A stretch of DNA of 64,000 bases from Tyto alba (taxonomy: Eukaryota; Chordata; Aves; Strigiformes; Tytonidae), in assembly GCF_018691265.1 (NCBI RefSeq), contig NW_024881261.1, positions 23,957,374 to 24,021,373 of the forward strand, written 5' to 3'. The translations under genes were made by a program, and so were the position numbers. The stretch's first letter is position 1. Every line of letters begins with the position of its first letter. The notes beneath the pieces are model-generated. The model was not told the DNA's origin. It saw only the letters and a list, made by a program, of their open reading frames with translations, and did no database searches. Below, piece by piece: positions 12,701-26,500 of the stretch.

Positions 12701-13854
12701 GGAAATAAATGTGGTTCCTTCCGCATTAGATATTGACAAGGATCTAATTTCCATTCCCTCACGCGCCCAGCTTATCACAACTCAGATAAACAATCCTGTT
12801 GTAGAAATCAAAATGTCTTCTCTGCTGTCTTCTCCTAAGTAACTTAATCAAGTGGGGAAACACAGTCAAACTGTGGCAAAAACAAGACAACTCAGTGCCA
12901 GGCAGAGTCTAAGCGCCTTAATATAGAAATGTACATTATAAAAGTTTATCTGTAATTGCTCTGAAAGCAGTCTAACCATTCTCCCTTTGAGCTATACTAT
13001 AAAAATTTCACCTCAATTAGCAAGAGGCTGATCTTCTATATTCAATTGCTTCCTCCTGTCAGGTAACACATAGGAGCTAATCTTTTCCAATCCATTTTAC
13101 CTAGGAACACATAGCAGTAGGGAACAGGTTTAATACCTTTACACTAAAAGTTCATCCACACTGACACCAGAATAAGTATGCCCTACCAAGCATAAAACCA
13201 CAGGAAAGCTCTTAATGCTTACCTGTTCTTGTGTACTTGCACCAAGATGCACTGGGACAGAACTTGCTGGGCTGGTAAAAAAAACATGTTCCCTGGCTAT
13301 GTGGAGCAGCTCCCTCCTGCCTGACTTTAACTGAGGTCTTCTATTCACAAGGCCTCCACCCAGTATAAAGTTAGTGGCATATCTCCCAGCCTTTGTAGTT
13401 TCTAATATCCAGTTCTCTATTACCTTGGCGTGATTGGACTCAGAAAACAAAACACTCACAGTTTTGCCGGCTTGGCTATTGCAAGACAGCTTTTAAACAC
13501 AGTGCAAACTCACTTCAGAAGAAGGGAGGAAAAGTGATCTAAGCAAGCTATAAATCTGGCCTAGCAAAGGCAAGATGAGTAAAAACAAGAGGGATGAAGA
13601 GTAGAATGGGTGGAAAAGGCATTACTCGAGGTCTATGGAGACTACACAGGCTGGCTGAGACAGTGGTTTGGAGGCCTGGGTTTTGCAAGACAGGAACAAA
13701 TGCAAAGTGCTCTACTGCCCTCACTAAGCCTTCATGGCCACCTGTGCAAAGAAAATCATCTGTTTTTTCACAAGCGTTACGGCATAAATAGCTCTCAAGA
13801 GGGGGAACTCTGTAGGGAAGACTGTCAGGGCCCTGCATACACCAACAGCCTCTG

Positions 13855-14175
13855 AATGCCCTCACCAGCCTCCTTCCACTGACCCGGGAGCTCTACCTGA
13901 GCTCAGGTCATGACCCGAATTCCAAGCATGCCCTGCCTTGCTGACCTGACTTTGGACGTGTCTGATGACTATGGACTCATCTGGTGCTCACTGGACTCTA
14001 GGTTGAACCTGGTGGCTGTCACAAACCACCCCTACTTGTCCGGTTTGGATATTGTTGGACGCTCCCTGGGCCCGAGGTGGAGGAGGGTGGCTGGAGACCC
14101 CACACATGGTGGGTGAGGGCAACCCCAGCCTCCTGGGGTCCTTATGGCCTCAATGGACTCGGCAGCAGCTTCACA
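13855..14175. repeat. G+C-rich tract, possible degraded LTR fragment
   Basis: A sharply G+C-richer island in A+T-rich surroundings, with repeated CTGACC / TTTGGAC / TGGACTC phrases typical of old avian LTRs and no conserved reading frame. It contains a perfect 14-bp palindrome ACCTGAGCTCAGGT at 13895-13908. No clean TG...CA ends or target duplication could be placed. The family assignment rests on resemblance only. Confidence 0.4.
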
Positions 14176-17100
14176 CACTAGTTAGTTTTCACGAAGGATG
14201 TTTAAATGACAGCAGGAGAGTCTGCTAGAGAAACAGGGTGATAAAGAGTTATGGCTATTGTTAGACTTCCCTGTCTTAATGTGGGTGGACTTATTTAATT
14301 TTTTCTCAAACCATCTGTTTGTAATTGTTACAAAATCAGAGCAACACAGGCAATGCACACTTATTTCCACACCACAATTTACACTATGCCATGCTCACTA
14401 CCATTTTAAAACAAGACTTTCAACACTGTACCTCCTGTTCCTCCTTGTAGAAACCTTGGTTTTAGACAATCTACACGGAAATAAAACTTATTATTTCAAA
14501 AGACATAAACATGAAATATATTAATTAATTTTAAACAGTACTGTAATTACATGCCACTAGTTCTTAGTCTTCCTTCCATTTTCTAGACTTAATTGCTGAA
14601 GTGGGTGCTACATTCTTACATTTTTAATTAGTCAACTGATCATGAGTAGAATTTTTTTCTACTATGAGGCCGCATCTTTAAAATACTTCTTCATGCAGAG
14701 TAAATTCAGGACCTCATTAACATCCTAATTAACAGTACAAACTCAAGAACAAAAGCTGTCATATTTGCAATCAAATCTACCCTCTGATAAAACTGAAGTT
14801 TTGTCAGGTAAGCTCAAGAATTTTGAGCAAAATGTACATCTTCCATTAGGGACTGCAACTAAAAACAAAAAGGATCCGGGTACTGAAAACTGCAAGGTAC
14901 CCAATTATGGGTTTTGGCAACTTTTTTCCAGTATTTACAGGTAGTAAAATCCCCAATAAACTGCATTCAACTACTGAAAAGTGGATTAATTTTTCATTAT
15001 TAACATGGAAACTATTTATGTTTTGAATTGTTTTTTTCCATTAAGAAGCTTCGTTTTGAAGTCCACTTTTAGTTTCTGATGATGGAAAAGCATACGGTTA
15101 ACCTTCAAATCAAAATGAACGCGGTTAGTCTTGTGTGCCATTTTGCAAGTTTGTGTAAGTATTTATATGATTAAACAATTACGAAACTATTACTGTTTCA
15201 CATGTAACATTAAGATACAAAGTCAGATATTATCAGAAGTGGGACGAAAATATAAGCATTCCGAACACTGTTATGAAACAGTCCAAAGAGACACTAATGT
15301 TTTCAGGGTTTCTTTTTCTTTCTTAATAAGTTTTCAGCTTTGTTCAAATAAGTGAATTGAAAACAGAAAATCCCAATAACTTTTAAAAAATCAATGATCA
15401 GATTGCCTTGTCTCAGTTGGAATATAAAGAACAGAATTGCCGGAAAGTGAAATTCTCTCCAGGTAGAAACATTCATCAGTCTGTATGGTAAGGTGTTCAG
15501 TGGGAAAGAGAACCCACTTCTCTCGGTCTAGCCTCGTAGGAGGTACTCAGCCCATAAAATGCATTACAAAAAACACAATAACTTGATCCACCACTTGCGT
15601 ACAACATAACCACTTACCAACATGTAGTTCTACTAATATGGTGGGTCTTGTGCTTTTCTGCAATGTTTCTGCGGTGAGACTTGTTCCACAAACAAGGACA
15701 CAAAATTTTTTTATAAACAGTAAGCAGTTACTTCTCCATGCATGCCTCTGCGAGCTTGTCCACACTAGGAAAATAACAGCCAAGGCACAACAATTACCAC
15801 CGTAGTGAAGCTGTGCAATGACAGTAATATTACTGAGCACCACCAGATTTGCCCAGAGCCCTGTGTTTTCTACCACCATTTAATGCAAGTTGATAGACAC
15901 AGCTGAACACTGCCTATACAGACAGGCTAGCTGATGGCACTTGCTGTAATACATACGCCAATTTTCCACAGCCTAGCAATTACCTTAAGATAAAACATGG
16001 CTGCTCTTTAATAGCGTACAGGAAATAGTGAGCTAAGTGAAAAATATTGCACTCAAAATGAGAAGGGGAATTTATTACTAATCATTGTAGAAAGAGCAAT
16101 GCAAACAATGCTCAACAAAATAGTGGCAAATACACTCCTTTACCCTGCCATACATACTATCTCACATCAAGAAACATGATCCAAAACAGATATATGGAAG
16201 AAAGCATATAGAGAGACAATTAGTCAAGTAAACAACTTGGGAATGATTGCTGGAAGAAACAGGTTCGCAAGAGCAGAGAGGGAGGGAGGACTTGGCAGCA
16301 GAGACTGGGAGACTGTTCCAGGAATAGGAGGCAGCATGAAACAAAATGCAAAGCTGAGAGTAGGAGGAAGAGATAAAGGGAGGAGTGCACAGGGAGTCAG
16401 AGGGGAGTAGAAGAAAATGACAGCTCACACTGCTTAAAGAAGCAGAAACATAGCGCCTAAAGACAGAATTTGCCTGAGACATTAGGTCTAGCTTGCCTAC
16501 TTCTAAAAAACATAGGTTCTTTAATAATCAAAAGTAGTAGGGTCTAAAAGGCTTAACAGCTCATCTTCAAAGACAAGTTCCGGCAGAAATACGCTAGTGT
16601 GCTTACAGCTTATGTATTTAATGCTGATGGAGGAGGGCTCATACAGTCTGCAAGACTAAAATTCACCATGTCCTGCAATATTCCAGACATACCACAGCAT
16701 TATTTCATCCATATCCTGACTAAAGCCACTGCTGGTCTGGTTGTGAAAATCTAATACTCTTGCAGTACTGTCTAACTGCATTCATCCCTTCCCTTTGTCC
16801 AGAGAGAAGCATTCAGGGGCAAAAGAAGGCAAGGTCTGCATTAGGCAGGAAAGTTGCCTCAACTACGTTCTTACAGTGCTTTCTGCCCTTTCAATTGTAA
16901 ACCGTTTCTCATACAGAGACAGAAGTGGTATTAGCTAGCTGACAGTGTAGATTACCTACAATAAAGAATACTCACAAGAAAATATTATAAACGCTGAAAT
17001 TTCATCATTAATGTTGAAATCTCAAGCAAATGTGCTAATTGATCTCAGTGACATTACAGATACTTTAGAGTTTTCAGATCACTTAACACTAAAATCTTGT

Positions 17101-18714
17101 GCACAGATGTGCTGGGAAAGAAACAACCGCATTTAGAGCATTTAAGTAATTCAAACTTGACTTTGCAGCAACACTACAACTAAATAATTAATGGCCTTTA
17201 GTAGCCCCAGATTAGATTAACTCTGCACTTCCAGACAAGAATTCTTCTTATTTTTCTAGTCAACATTGCTGCAAAGGGGAGAGCAAGGACAGTCTGGATA
17301 TACAAAATTAATTTTCTTATCTTTGCTGTAGCCAAAACACAAGAACTAAATAATTTTTAGCTAGACAGCAACTTGAAGAGCTATAATTATGTTACTAAAA
17401 AATATACCATGATAAACGTATTTTAAAGTTTTAGACATTAATTTTAAAGTTAAGTACACAAGTTAATTTTAACTCTAATTATTTGGTCTACTTAACTCTC
17501 ACATAATTAATTTGGTAGCTGGAATATAAAGATTACAGCTTTCTGGAAGTCATGCTCTGTTTTCTTGCACAACAAAGAAACAAAGCCTCTACTTGAATTG
17601 TAAAATTCACTCTTCATTATGAATCTGGGTTAGTGTTTCTGCAATAATTCGAAACACTTTGACTTCGTCCTCACTCTCCCATGAAGTGCCAAGTGGCCTG
17701 CAGAACATCTGCGATTGCAAGTGTTAATAGAAAACATATTCAAAGGACCTGCTGACATGTTGGTACCGGTATCAAGAACCCTGTCCCAGTGCTTTTATAC
17801 TTCTTTTTGCCCAAATTCCCCTTTGCCTGCCTATATTTTCCCAGCCAATCGATCTGACACAACCAGGCAGCATTGCGAGGCAGCTTGCCTGCTGCTGGAC
17901 ACAACACAGTCTCCTCTGCACTCACCAGGCACTGGCTTTGCTGTCTGACTCCCCACTCAGCTGAGGGGACATGGGCAAATATGTAAATTCACCAGTATCT
18001 CCCACCCTGGCCAGGAGAGCAGAACTGCACATCCTTCTCCTCCTTGGCCACACAGGGCTGCCGGTGTGACAAATGTGTTGGTCATTTCAGTTCCAGGAAA
18101 CCGACTGACACAGCTTCGTTTCAACCCTTGGTGTCCCTCTGCTCAGTGAGGCAGTCCTTTGGCAGCAGTAGCTCTTCCCAAGCAGGGCCAAGGGGCGTGC
18201 ATAGGGGTTATCAAGCCATATGCCACCCTCATTCAGGTCCGCCAGAGTTAAGGCAGTGCGATCATTTTCTAAGGCATTCCTGCACACATAAACTGAGGAC
18301 CCGTTTTGTCCTCTCATCCAGACACCAATTTTCCAGAGCATTCAGAGAGGAAGACTCCACAGCTGAGCCACAAGCAAGGGCCCCATGTTCAGGAGACCAA
18401 CATTGGGAACTGCCAGGGAAATTTCAGCACCCCTTCTAACTTCCTTCTCTCCTTGCACAGTTACAGAACTAGCAGAAGGAAGAACAGCATTATCACGGGA
18501 GATGAGACAGGGTGGGATATTAAAAGCTTCAACTTCCCCTTTATGCACTGGGTCTGCAAGCATCAGAAAGACGTTCAAAGACCATCTTTGAGACAATGAC
18601 AGCTCTTCATGTACCCTCTGGCAGAACGAGACATCATCCTAAAAGCTAGGGAATCTGAGAGTAAGACTGAGGTCAGTCCTTTATTCCATTTTTATCTTGA
18701 TGTGGTTACACATA

Positions 18715-18795
18715 CAGAACCCCATCTGTAAAATGAGTATCACGTTACACAAAGATGCTGAGCACCAATGCCTCAACAGCACTTTGTGAATGTAT
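18715..18795 (+). repeat. Ancient MIR-like SINE fragment
   Basis: CCCCATCTGTAAAATGAGTA matches the central MIR motif CCCATCTGTAAAATGGG almost exactly. It is followed about 50 bases later by AGCACTTTGTGAATG, reminiscent of the downstream AAAGCGCTTTG-type motif. The flanks are too diverged to extend. Confidence 0.5.
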
Positions 18796-19452
18796 CGGAA
18801 TTAATTGGTAACCTGACATTACCTGGGTAAAACACAAACTTCAAAAGAGTGATAAGGGTAGGATTGCCACCACTTGCTGATCTACTGTAAACACTCCAGA
18901 GAATGAGATTTGAGACAGACAGAAGGTGAAAAATCCTCTAGCAGCTCTCAATTAGCAGAAGGATTGTAACTCGGCTTGGTTTGCTGACACCATTACATGG
19001 TTGCTCCATGGAAGAGGTGAAAATTCTCTTCCCCATCACTGTATTTGCCAAGCTCCCATCCATTTATTTTTCTTCACTGCTGATATCTGCGTCAAACAGG
19101 GGAGCCACACTCATTCAGCAAGGACCACCTCAGAGGTTAAACTACTGGCAATGGCATTTAATTTAGTGGGAAGGGGGAAGAGAGTGAATTTATTTTAGGT
19201 CAAATTGCTTATATGAAGAATCACCTTGCACTATGCAAATGCTAGGAATACAAATAAGAGGAGATATTTGAGTCCTCTACTTTATTAGAGAGGTCCACTT
19301 TCCTTCACAATTCTAAACAGACTAATGTCAATCAACTAATTTAATGTAGGCAACCAATTTAATGTAACGCTGGCTGAACCAACACCACGAATTCTATCCC
19401 TAACTACCCTATCACCTCACCCACACTCCCCATCCTGCCACCCTCTGCCTCA

Positions 19453-19472
19453 CCCCCCCCCCCCCAAAAAAA
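19453..19472. repeat. C13-A7 homopolymer junction
   Basis: Thirteen C directly followed by seven A. A simple low-complexity tract, likely length-variable. Confidence 0.9.
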
Positions 19473-22400
19473 TTAAAATTGGGCCTTTACACAAAGATAT
19501 TCTGCACTTGAATTTTCAGTATAACAATTATTACTTACTCTGAAATGAAGCACACAATATGGAGTGGCCACTAAGCACCACAGAAAGGCTAAAAAGCTAC
19601 AACACACTAAAGCAGAGAGAGGTGAACTTCTCCATTTGGTCTTTTTCAGTTCCAAAAGGGAGGGTCTCTGTATAACCTCAGCTCATATATGGGGGTATGC
19701 AAAACCAGGATTATGCTTCCTTTGTTGTATGATATCTAACTTTACAACCTTTTGTTCAGAAGAAGACATAGCACTGGATTGAAAGCAGCTTTTGAAATGG
19801 TAAGCAATAAAAGCAAATCCCTTTGAGGAATATTTTGCATTAAAGATGGCTTCAAATTTGCAGTGAAAGATTACAGCACCAGCCATATTCTGAGAACAAT
19901 GTGTGCTCTCTCTCCACCAGCCCCTGTGCCTGGTTTGCTGGCTCTATAGTGAGTTTGTTATTGCCCTAAGGGAGTATTAGATAATAAAGAGCTCTGAGTT
20001 TTCCTTTCGCTTCATGCCTGGGCTCATCCTAATGTGTGTAAGCAGGCTTAGTTTGCTGACTTTCCTTCTCAACCTCTTCCCCCTCCTATTTTCCATCAAC
20101 CCAGCAACATTTTTTATAAATGAGCACTATCAATTGCCTCTCTTGAAACAAGCTTACCAAATTCATCACTTTCTTTAGACTGTTTCAGAGACTAAAACAA
20201 GGTCCCCAGCTTTCAAACACATCCAAGAGCTTTTACTGCACTAGGTGACTCCATCACGAAGCATCAGAAAACAGGCATCCCACAGAGTGATAGCTACTCT
20301 AGTACCTGTTCCAGTCCAGTTCTGCGCTACAGGTGTCTTTTCATCCCGCTTGAAGGAAACTTCAGCAGGGTCCAAGTGTGTGGAATGAGGTATGACAACG
20401 GAGACATGACCATACTGAAGCAGTAACACCAGGCTGAACGGAAGCTCGTGCAACCAGACCTTAATTGTGGTTTCAGGCAAATGGCTGCATCCACTCGTGA
20501 AATACCTCTGACATTCTATAACATTTTACTGAGTGCATAAAATGGTTGTTTCACGATGTAGGACAGCAGTGGAGTTAATGACTTTTTGTTATATTTCATC
20601 TAAGGTAGACAGACTTGCTACATCATTTCTGGATGGTTTAAAACAATGGAGAATGCTTTTATCAAAAGATCATTTGTATTTTTTTTTAGTAATTTCTTTC
20701 AAAAGCAAAAAAAAACACATAGGAGGTTGTCTGAAAATTCCAGCAGTGAGGCGAGACCCAAGATTCCTGGAGTTAGCAGCAGGTCAACCTCTGACAGATT
20801 ACTTCAGTGCTGTGTTGGTTAAACACTCCTATCAATATACACCTTTTCATTATCTCTTTGGAATTCTTGAATTGAATAGCCTGTAGAAAAAACAGATTCT
20901 AATACAATATGGGGAAAAAAAATCACTGCAATTTTAGCTAGCCTGAAACATACGACATCACTTAAGCAGAGACCACCACCCTTCCTCATTCTTTATGAGC
21001 TGAAGCTGGGGAATGAAGAGGGAGGGCAGAGAGGGGAACTGCAAATTATGTCTCCTCTTCCATATAGCCACATTGTAGAGGGAAGGTTTTAGATAGCAGG
21101 AGCTACATCTACACAGTTACTTAACAAAGCAGCCTAATCGTCTGACTACCTCCATTACTGTAAGAGGAAAAAACAAAGACCCTTAAGAGAAGAGACCCTG
21201 TGAGAAGTTTCTGGTCTGTGCTCCAGGCCAAGCTCTTGCTTACTACATCTGCAGCATTTGGCCACATTGCAGAAGCATCCATACTATCAGCACGAACTTG
21301 ACTGGTTAATTAAAGAACATTTTTAAAGAACCAAATACTGTTTAATGTGCCTTGACCAGGAGAATGGCAGCTACATTTCAGCTCAAGGATCAAGAAGTTT
21401 CTTAATGACCAGAAAATCCTCTGTGTTCCAAGTGAATCTTATTTCCCAAGGAACTAAAAAATTTAAATCAAACACTGTTAACCAAAGGGCCTTCTTTTAC
21501 TAGTTTGTGGTGAAAGGAAAAATAATATCTATAAAAATTTACATTTCTAAGCTTTCAAGCTGCTAAATATTAACTCAGCACAACTAGCTTTAGCTCTTGA
21601 GATGCAAATGAGAATTTAGATTGCTGTGTGACAAACCACTAGAAAATGTGGTTGCATTAGTCCTCTGGGAACATACAAGACATCATCTGATTTTTAAAAT
21701 GTTCTATTTGTAATGGCTCTAATTTTACAGTGATTTCATCAGTTACCAATATTGCTGATAACTGTTCATCTTCCACATAGGTGCCCAAGACATAAAGTGA
21801 CTATGAAGGGTCAAGGGAGTATCTATTTATAACGCAGCGTGAGCAGTAGCCTAGATGAAGGCATGCAGCTATAACCAGCTTCCTTGCACTATTCAAGTGT
21901 ATTCGTGAGCTACGAGCTCCTCACAGGCCAGATTTCATCCTCCTCCAGCACATTTCAGAACCTGACTTTAACCCAGCAGCAAGGTGAGAAGCAGAGACAT
22001 CCTATGAGGGAGGGCAAGGGAGAGCAGAGGGAGGAGGAGGAGAAGGAACTAACAAAGCTTAATAAGCAAGGAACATAGCAGGCATATCAGTGCAAGACAC
22101 AAACCCTGCCAACTCCACTTTGTGCACTGCCTAATAAAGTCACTGAAGAGCAGCTCCTCCATCCTCCTCTCAAAGTATTGTCCTTGCAGATGATGACTGG
22201 TTAACAAGCAAGTAACAAAGGATGAAAGAAAACAGTGTTGTGTTTTCTTATAACAACCTAGGTAACAATTAGATAAAGAACAGCGAAGATAAGCACAAAG
22301 ATTCAAATTCCTACCTTTAAAAACGAAATCCTCAAGTGAAGTTACTCCCTCAAAAGGGGTCTGACAGTCAGCAACCCAAGGAAAGACATGGAGCCAAAGG

Positions 22401-22639
22401 GAATGCAAGAATGCCTGAGAGCTGCTCTTCACAAAAATCATACACAAAGTGAGTTGGCCTTTCTGGAGAAGGGCAGCTGGGCTGCACAGTTGGTAGATGG
22501 ATGAGCCATTATTAGTAGCAGTGGCTGCCTTCCCTTTACTCAGTGTTGCCAAAATCTCTCAGATCATTTTGTGAGCCTAAGGATGCTGGAATTTTAAGTG
22601 CAGACAAATGGAAAAATGTAAATAAATTCATGCTAAAAA

Positions 22640-23500
22640 AGAGCACATCACTGCTGAGCATAAGCACCATTAACCATTAGCTGATATATCATACTGCAGC
22701 TACAGGTGGGTGGTGGGCAAAACACAGTCCTCTTCTCCCCAGAAACTATCTTGCCTTGCAGCTCTTCTCTGAAAAGCCTCCGTATCACTCCCTGAAATAC
22801 CAGGAACAATGAGGAAAGTAAGGAAGACGGTGTGCAGAGGAAGGCAGAGAAGCATGGTCCAGTACTCGGATTATCATGGCACACAGCAGATTTGAGATGC
22901 TCCTTCAGGGTGGGAATACAGCTCCATTCCTTCCTCCTTTTCCACACTGTGCATCTAATCACGGCAGGGCGTTGAACTCCATTTGCACAGCAGACAATGG
23001 CATCTGGCAGCAGTTCAAAGGCATTTCTAGCCAAGTGACTGAACAAGCTCCCTGCTGGTGCAGGCAGACGGGGATGCGGAGCGCCCCGCTTTCCTCCCCT
23101 TCGCTCCCCAGGCTGCAGGGGCAGGTGCTGCACCACGGGCAGCCAGTTCTCCTTTTGTTCCAGTGGCAAGAGGATCAAGCAGAAAACCAAAAAGGTACCG
23201 CCACGGAAAACAGCAGCACCTAAACCCACATCAATAAGGTAAAGGGAGGCGGGGAGCAGGGGGGAAGAGGAGGGAGAGGGAAAGATAGAGATAAAGAGAG
23301 AGCCAGGCAGGCAGAGGGAGGGCAAGTGGGTGGGCAAGGGGGGAGAAGGGAGGAAGGGAGCCCACAGAGAGCAGAGCCTGGCACCCTGACAGCTTGCTGC
23401 CGGAGTTCGTCTCCTGAAGCTGTCACAGGTTTATGGATGCCTCCAGACTGACAAGCTGACGAGCTGAGGGAAACTACACTCAGCAAATGTATTCAGCAGC
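22640..23500. other. G+C- and purine-rich tract, candidate regulatory segment
   Basis: The most G+C-rich non-repeat stretch between the NDST2 exon and the LTR, with scattered CpG (for example GGATGCGGAGCGCC near 23.07 kb) and a long purine-rich segment. Open frames exist on both strands (690 bases on minus) but the predicted proteins are low-complexity with no domain. It could be an alternative promoter or 5'UTR exon for a minus-strand transcript such as NDST2. That is inference from composition. Confidence 0.3.
23244..23358 (+). repeat. Purine-rich G-run array with G-quadruplex motifs
   Basis: Two G3+ clusters that fit the G3-N1-7 rule. The first has runs at 23244-23246, 23251-23254, 23259-23264, 23272-23274 and 23278-23280. 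The second has runs at 23316-23318, 23320-23322, 23328-23330, 23332-23334, 23338-23343, 23348-23350 and 23356-23358. They are separated by a GA-rich spacer. The G strand is plus, the template strand for a minus-strand transcript. Confidence 0.85.
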
Positions 23501-26500
23501 AGTAAATTGCTTCTCTTGCCCTAATGTGCCTTGCAGTTTCACTCAGTGAACTGATCTCATTATCAGGGGGTGGGGGGGAGGAGGGGCAAACCAACCCAAC
23601 AGCACACCAGCTAAGTATATTCGGGCACTATTATTGGAGTCTGGAGACTGGAATAAATTTGCAGAGAGACACAGAAAAATCACCTTCTTGTGTGTCACTA
23701 AAAAAAAAAAAAAGCCAAAAAACAACCAACAAAACATGTTAAAAGAACAAATACATAAATCTTAGCCTATGTTCTGTCCCTATCTCAGCGTGTGTGTTTG
23801 GTCACAGTGGTGGTAGGGGAGCTAAACTCTTTTTATACCCCTGAAAGATTGGCACAAGAGGGGCTCGACTTTAAAATGTAATAGAAAACTGTGTCCTACA
23901 AGAGCAGAGAGGTAGGAAGGAAAGGAGGCACTTCTGACCACATCAACAAGCAACATACTCTGCTCTTTGAAGACGTAATGCCCTAGGTACGCTCAAAGTT
24001 GTAGCCTTTCCCAGTCAGCATTTAGGAGAAGAGGGTTTTCAGACAGGATGACACACTAGCACACATCTCTAGAGGAGTTATTTTAACAGGAGCTGACAGC
24101 GCACAGCAAACACTACTGTAATAAGACAGTGAAAACTTAATGCAATGGAACATTACAGGGTATTAGAGAATGCCCTGAAAGAGGCCTGAATCTCAATGAT
24201 TCAGGTGCTATCTCTGTTACAAAGTGAACAAAGCACCTCTGTAAAATTTTATCCTGACCACTACAAGCTAAAAACGAAAATCAAAAACAACAGTCAGCCA
24301 TCAGCCTGTTGGGGTTACCTACTACGGCTTAACCTGCTTTTGCAGAATATCTAGCTTCTCACAGTTAAACTGACCAGGTAGCTGCAGTAAGGTCTGTCTC
24401 AAAGATATTTTCTACAGTCTCATTGTTCTGACAGGACAGGAACAAGTTCCAGAGCTAAGGTATAAACCGTTTTAAATTGTTTATGATGAGTAGATGATTT
24501 CCCTTTTGAATTAACAATAAAACTAATTCAGAATGGGCATACTATTACGTATTCTTTCTGTCCTATAACAGCACAATGATTTGCTCAATATTGTTTAATC
24601 CTAGGAGACACATTACAAAAACATAACAAATTATTATTTTTTATTTGGAAAACTGAAAAAAGCACTGAAGTCTTTCAGAAAGAAAAGCACACAGACATAA
24701 AGATATTTATTGCTAAGTGGTGAATAAAAGAGAGGTGCTGAGGGATGAGGATTACACACATGAAGCTAGTGCTGCTGTCCTAATCAATCAACAGAAGTTA
24801 AATGGATGTTGACTACCTTCAAAAAATGTGGTTTCCACGTCTAACAGAGGAGACAATTCTCTATTCTGCCTCATTTAAAAAAAATCTTCTCACATACATG
24901 TCATGCTACAATGCAGCACTGCAAGTTTGCAAGCCTCTTTGTGAACTGCAGATGGATGATACTGACAAAAAAAATAATTCATATATAACAAACCCATTTA
25001 AATTGTTAGCTTCCCACTCCCCTCTCCATTCAAGCTGCAGTATGCAAAAAGCAGATGTTGGAAATCTCTTGATACTCCACTAATCACAAAGACAACGGGA
25101 AATCCTGACTCCACACAACAAAGAACTGCTTTTTAGAATAACCAAGATTTTCATTATGCATTTTCACCATACACTTAATACATTTTTCTCCAGTCTCCAG
25201 TGTTTTATAGAAATTCAGGTTTATTGGACACTTGCTGGTAGTCTTTTCAAATGTATTCACTTAGAAAATGCTACAGAGAAGACTTACTGCAGCTCCATGT
25301 ATATGAAGACAATTAACTTTTGCTCACTGCCTCAAGTCAGAACTTCAGTATCTCTCACAAAGGCTACATTTCCTCTCCTCTATCCTCCCTACCCAAACCT
25401 CCTGAACTTCCCCATTCCCCCCCAACTCCCAGAGCTATTCCACACTGTCCCCCAAATCAATGACAAGCAGAGAAAAATTTCACTCAGTTGCTGCGAAGCA
25501 TCACTTAAAGGCAAGTACCTCAACTACGTCCTCATGTCAGTAGATAGTTATGGTGAGATTTCAGTGATATTTTCCCAAACAGTCAGTCCTAACTACCCTG
25601 ACATGACTCAGACTGTAGTTCTGTTCAATATCACCTTATGGTGACTGTCTCCAAAGCGCCCTGGAAATAAAAGGGGGAAATGCTGGGTGTTGCTACCAGT
25701 TAAGAGACAGCCTCTATTGTTACACATTTTAAGTACAGTCTCCCCTTCCCAAACAGCCTCCCTGGTCATAAATATTGGGATAACCATGTAGGTCTCTCTA
25801 GAACATTCCCTGTGCTGGCTCTGATATACAGTAAGGCCTTTCTGATACCATTATGCAATCTTTGTCTTTACTACTCCATGTATTTTAATCACTGTAGTGA
25901 GAGCAGAGGCACAGCTGCAGAATTATACAACATCAGAGCAGAGGTTTTCCACCAGGATCAGCAGACTATTTCTGAGGGGTCCAAGGAAAGGTTACTAAGA
26001 AAATCAAGCCAATCATCAGTAACTTTAATTCACTGTAAAGGTGTCAGTGTCATTATTAGACAATTTTTGTAGATCTGTGAATTAATATAGATTTTAAAAG
26101 TAACTTTTGTTAGGGTAATGCCCAGGAAAATAAAAGCAAACTCAAAATGTCTAGTCATGATTCAGATAAAAGTCTGTTCTCTGTCACTGGCTGAACTCAC
26201 ATGCCTGTTGCAGCATTTCTGGACCAGCCTTTATCTTTCATCTACTTCTAGTATTTATAATCTGTAAAACCAATCTAAAAAATACAATCAACTATTTGGA
26301 AAAAGAAAGGGGCCTTTCAGTCTATACCTAAAGTAAGAATGGTGGTTGATACAAAAGCATTAACAGTATTTGCAGTATTTCCTCCTTACCAGGGTCATAC
26401 TGTGAAATGGCATAATTTCCAGGATGTTGGTTACACTCAAACCTCTTGCTATGCTTTGTATCAGTAGCTTAAAAGGGTGTATGGTATCAAGGTAAATATG

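Larger units (their letters stand above)
5653..13854. other. Non-coding stretch, upstream intron or intergenic
   Basis: No exon recognised on either strand. It contains an A18 run (7655-7672), an A22 run (9759-9780), a 44-bp tandem duplication and a MIR-like fragment, both listed separately. Open frames such as the one at 10987-11472 (minus) show no protein-family signature. Confidence 0.6.
14176..22639. other. Non-coding A+T-rich stretch
   Basis: No exon recognised. It holds A+T-rich sequence with TAATTA-type words around 14.3-15.2 and 17.4-17.5 kb, a C13-A7 tract (19453-19472), a MIR-like piece near 18.75 kb and an octamer word ATGCAAAT at 21602-21609. The open frame at 22049-22552 (minus) has no recognisable domain. 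Confidence 0.6.

Noticed and set aside
16225..16440. Purine-rich segment with TGTTCCAGGAATAGGAGGCA, resembling an old amniote repeat phrase
   Set aside because: Similarity is limited to one phrase plus G/A-rich composition, not enough for a repeat call.
22648..23337. 229-codon minus-strand open frame
   Set aside because: Low-complexity Ser/Pro/Leu-rich translation from a purine-rich tract. An open frame also exists on the opposite strand, and no family motif is present.
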